Positions 6,213-7,441 of a stretch of 7,441 nucleotides of DNA are shown here, piece by piece. Where the stretch lies: NCBI GenBank assembly GCA_009923895.1, contig RFSP01000088.1, positions 1 to 7,441 of the forward strand, given 5' to 3'. The first letter of the stretch is position 1. Every line of letters begins with the position of its first letter. The DNA comes from Betaproteobacteria bacterium (GTDB taxonomy: Bacteria > Pseudomonadota > Gammaproteobacteria > Burkholderiales > Burkholderiaceae_C). Both the position numbers and the translations under genes were made by a program. Under the pieces are notes generated by a model, which made no database searches, was not told the DNA's origin, and saw nothing but the letters and a program-made list of their open reading frames with translations.

Positions 6213-7134
6213 GACCGGTCCTTTCTTGAGGCACGGCAGTGCCTGATGCAGGCTTGCGGCGGTTGGTGGGCCACTGCAGCGGTGCGGCCAGCACGCCGCC
6301 TGGGCGAACCAGCATCACGGCCAAGATCAGCGCACCAAACAGCAGGCTGCGCCAGTCGCCGAGGAAGCGCAGACCTTCAATCAAGAGCCCTTGAATGAAC
6401 ACCACGGCCACCAAGGTGCCCGCCAGGCTCTTCAGACCGCCCAATATGGGGTAGGCAATGGCAAATGTGGCCAGCAAGATGGTGAAGTTGCCGTGTTCAA
6501 TGTGCGTGGTGTTATGGCTGAAGAGCCCCCCTGCCAGACCGGCAATGACGCCCCCAATGCCAAAGGCCGAGACCTTGGCAATAGTCAGGTTGATGCCGGC
6601 ACTTTGGGCGGCGACTTCGTCTTCGCCCACAGCGCGCCAGAGCGTTCCAACGCGTGAGCGATCCAGCCACCACAGGGTGAGCATCACAGCAGCCACCAGC
6701 GACCAAATGAGCGCCAGCACTTCCAGTCCACTCCAGGCGTGCGCGGGAAAGTAACGAATGCCGCCAAAGCCCAATCCGCCATCGGGGCCCACAGGGCCCT
6801 GCGGGGTTTGGACTTGCCATTTGAGGTTGAAGAACACCAGGCGTACGATCTCTGCAAAGGCCGTGGTGGCCACCACCAACATCAAGCCCTTGACGCGAAG
6901 CGCTGGAAAGCCGACCGTCACAGCGACCAAGCCTGATAACAACGCTGCAGCGGCCAACGCACCGCCCAGCGGCCAACCGGCCATGGCCGTCAGCATCCCA
7001 GCACCATAGGCGCCAATGGCAAAGAATCCCCCCTGAGCCAGGCTCACCTGACCCGTGTGGAGCACGCACCAGGCCGACAGGCCCAGCAGGGTGTGCACCC
7101 CAATGACTTGCATCAATCCGATGTAGAAGTCCAT
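6205..7134 (-). CDS. livM: First LivM-like permease of HAAT ABC importer
   Basis: This 309-residue polytopic inner-membrane permease has the LivM block Q-V-S-L-A-Q-G-G-F-F-A-I-G-A-Y at about 29-43, the segment ALRVKGLMLVVATTAFAEIVR around 78-98, a coupling loop at about 159-183 (R-S-R-V-G-T-L-W-R-A-V...S-A-G-I-N), the Gly-rich GGVIAGLAGGLFSH, and the terminal L-V-R-P-G-G-V-L. The hydrophobic N-terminus is short, as in the second LivM. The loop at about 106-119 (W-Q-V-Q-T-P-Q-G-P-V-G-P-D-G) has a clear counterpart in the second LivM. GAGG lies 7 nt before the ATG, and the gene follows the upstream livH after 15 nt. The hydrophilic tail of about 20 residues (RRKPASGTAVPQERTGHA) ends in the overlap with livG. 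It presumably pairs with the LivH cut by the right edge. Confidence 0.93.
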   Translation of the reverse strand: MDFYIGLMQVIGVHTLLGLSAWCVLHTGQVSLAQGGFFAIGAYGAGMLTAMAGWPLGGALAAAALLSGLVAVTVGFPALRVKGLMLVVATTAFAEIVRLVFFNLKWQVQTPQGPVGPDGGLGFGGIRYFPAHAWSGLEVLALIWSLVAAVMLTLWWLDRSRVGTLWRAVGEDEVAAQSAGINLTIAKVSAFGIGGVIAGLAGGLFSHNTTHIEHGNFTILLATFAIAYPILGGLKSLAGTLVAVVFIQGLLIEGLRFLGDWRSLLFGALILAVMLVRPGGVLAAPLQWPTNRRKPASGTAVPQERTGHA

Positions 7135-7149
7135 GGTTGGGCCTCAGGC

Positions 7150-7441
7150 TCAGTCGCGACCGCCGGGGGCTGCAAACAAGCCACCGGGTCGAAACACCAA
7201 GAATGCGAACAGCATGAGCATGACGTAGATGTCACGCTCACTGACGCCGCGTAAAAATTGGAAGAGATTCTCGACACCGCCCACAATGAGGCCCGCGAGG
7301 ATGGCGCCCGGAATGCTGCCCAGCCCGCCGATGACCGTCACCACCAAGCCCTTGACCGTGAGGGGCAAGGTCAGCAGTGGCGACAGCACGCCGATGGCCG
7401 CACCGGTCATGGCGCCAGCGGTACCACCCAACAGCCCGGCG
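7150..7441 (-). CDS. livH: First LivH-like permease, 3' end only (cut by window edge)
   Basis: Only the last 96 or so codons are present; the frame is open through the right edge, so the start lies beyond 7441. An in-frame TTG at 7431 is not a believable start because the reading frame and hydrophobic pattern continue upstream. The visible part is the C-terminal third of a LivH permease: a hydrophobic segment, the family motif V-I-G-G-L-G-S-I-P-G-A, the amphipathic V-E-N-L-F-Q-F-L-R-G stretch, a final hydrophobic segment, and the typical end F-R-P-G-G-L-F. It matches standard LivH proteins better than the second copy does. It lies 15 nt before livM and should form the first permease pair with it. 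Confidence 0.9.
   Translation of the reverse strand, partial: AGLLGGTAGAMTGAAIGVLSPLLTLPLTVKGLVVTVIGGLGSIPGAILAGLIVGGVENLFQFLRGVSERDIYVMLMLFAFLVFRPGGLFAAPGGRD

Larger units (their letters stand above)
1..7441 (-). other. Probable single operon: Liv-type importer plus SDR/GST/SnoaL enzymes
   Basis: All ten genes run right to left. Junctions in transcription order are: livH1 to livM1, 15 nt gap; livM1 to livG, 8 nt overlap; livG to livF, 11 nt gap; livF to second livH, 3 nt gap; second livH to second livM, about 8 nt overlap; second livM to SDR, 23 nt overlap; SDR to GST-like gene, 30 nt; GST-like to SnoaL-like, 42 nt; SnoaL-like to last GST, 28 nt. No terminator-like hairpin followed by T residues and no promoter-sized gap is seen. 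Both ends of the transcription unit probably lie outside the window, since the right end is mid-gene and the left end is exactly a stop codon. Co-transcription is inferred from spacing only. Confidence 0.8.

Overview
The window is about 7.4 kb of GC-rich DNA (roughly 60% or more by eye) in which every supported gene lies on the minus strand. Ten genes are packed with gaps of 42 nt or less or with short overlaps, so it reads as one operon transcribed from right to left. Composition, Shine-Dalgarno style and gene types suggest a betaproteobacterium, most likely Burkholderiales and perhaps Comamonadaceae. That placement is inference, because no taxonomic marker is present.

In transcription order, the right half (7441 to 2811) encodes a branched-chain amino acid-type (HAAT/Liv) ABC importer with an unusual make-up. 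It holds the 3' end of a LivH-like permease (cut by the window edge), a LivM-like permease, the ATPases LivG and LivF, and then a second LivH-like and a second LivM-like permease. Two permease pairs thus flank a single ATPase pair. Both LivM proteins share an unusual W-x-V-Q-x-P-x-G...V-G-P-[DE]-G loop, which suggests they are paralogues. No periplasmic binding protein is visible; it may lie upstream beyond the right edge or elsewhere in the genome.

The left half (2833 to 1) encodes four soluble enzymes: a classical short-chain dehydrogenase with a complete catalytic tetrad, a 307-residue glutathione S-transferase-fold protein with an extra beta-rich C-terminal segment, a SnoaL-like/NTF2-fold protein, and a compact 209-residue glutathione S-transferase. 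The dehydrogenase gene overlaps the end of the second livM, tying the enzymes to the transporter.

The simplest reading is a catabolic operon: a small organic acid or amide-like compound is imported, an alcohol or ketone group is interconverted by the dehydrogenase, and glutathione-dependent chemistry follows. A dehydrogenase plus two GSTs recalls the lignin beta-aryl-ether (LigD/LigE/LigF) and isoprene (IsoH/IsoI/IsoJ) pathways. The substrate cannot be read from the sequence, and none of these proteins is clearly one of those named enzymes. No RNA gene, mobile element, CRISPR array, promoter or convincing terminator was found, and no gene-free stretch exceeds 42 nt.
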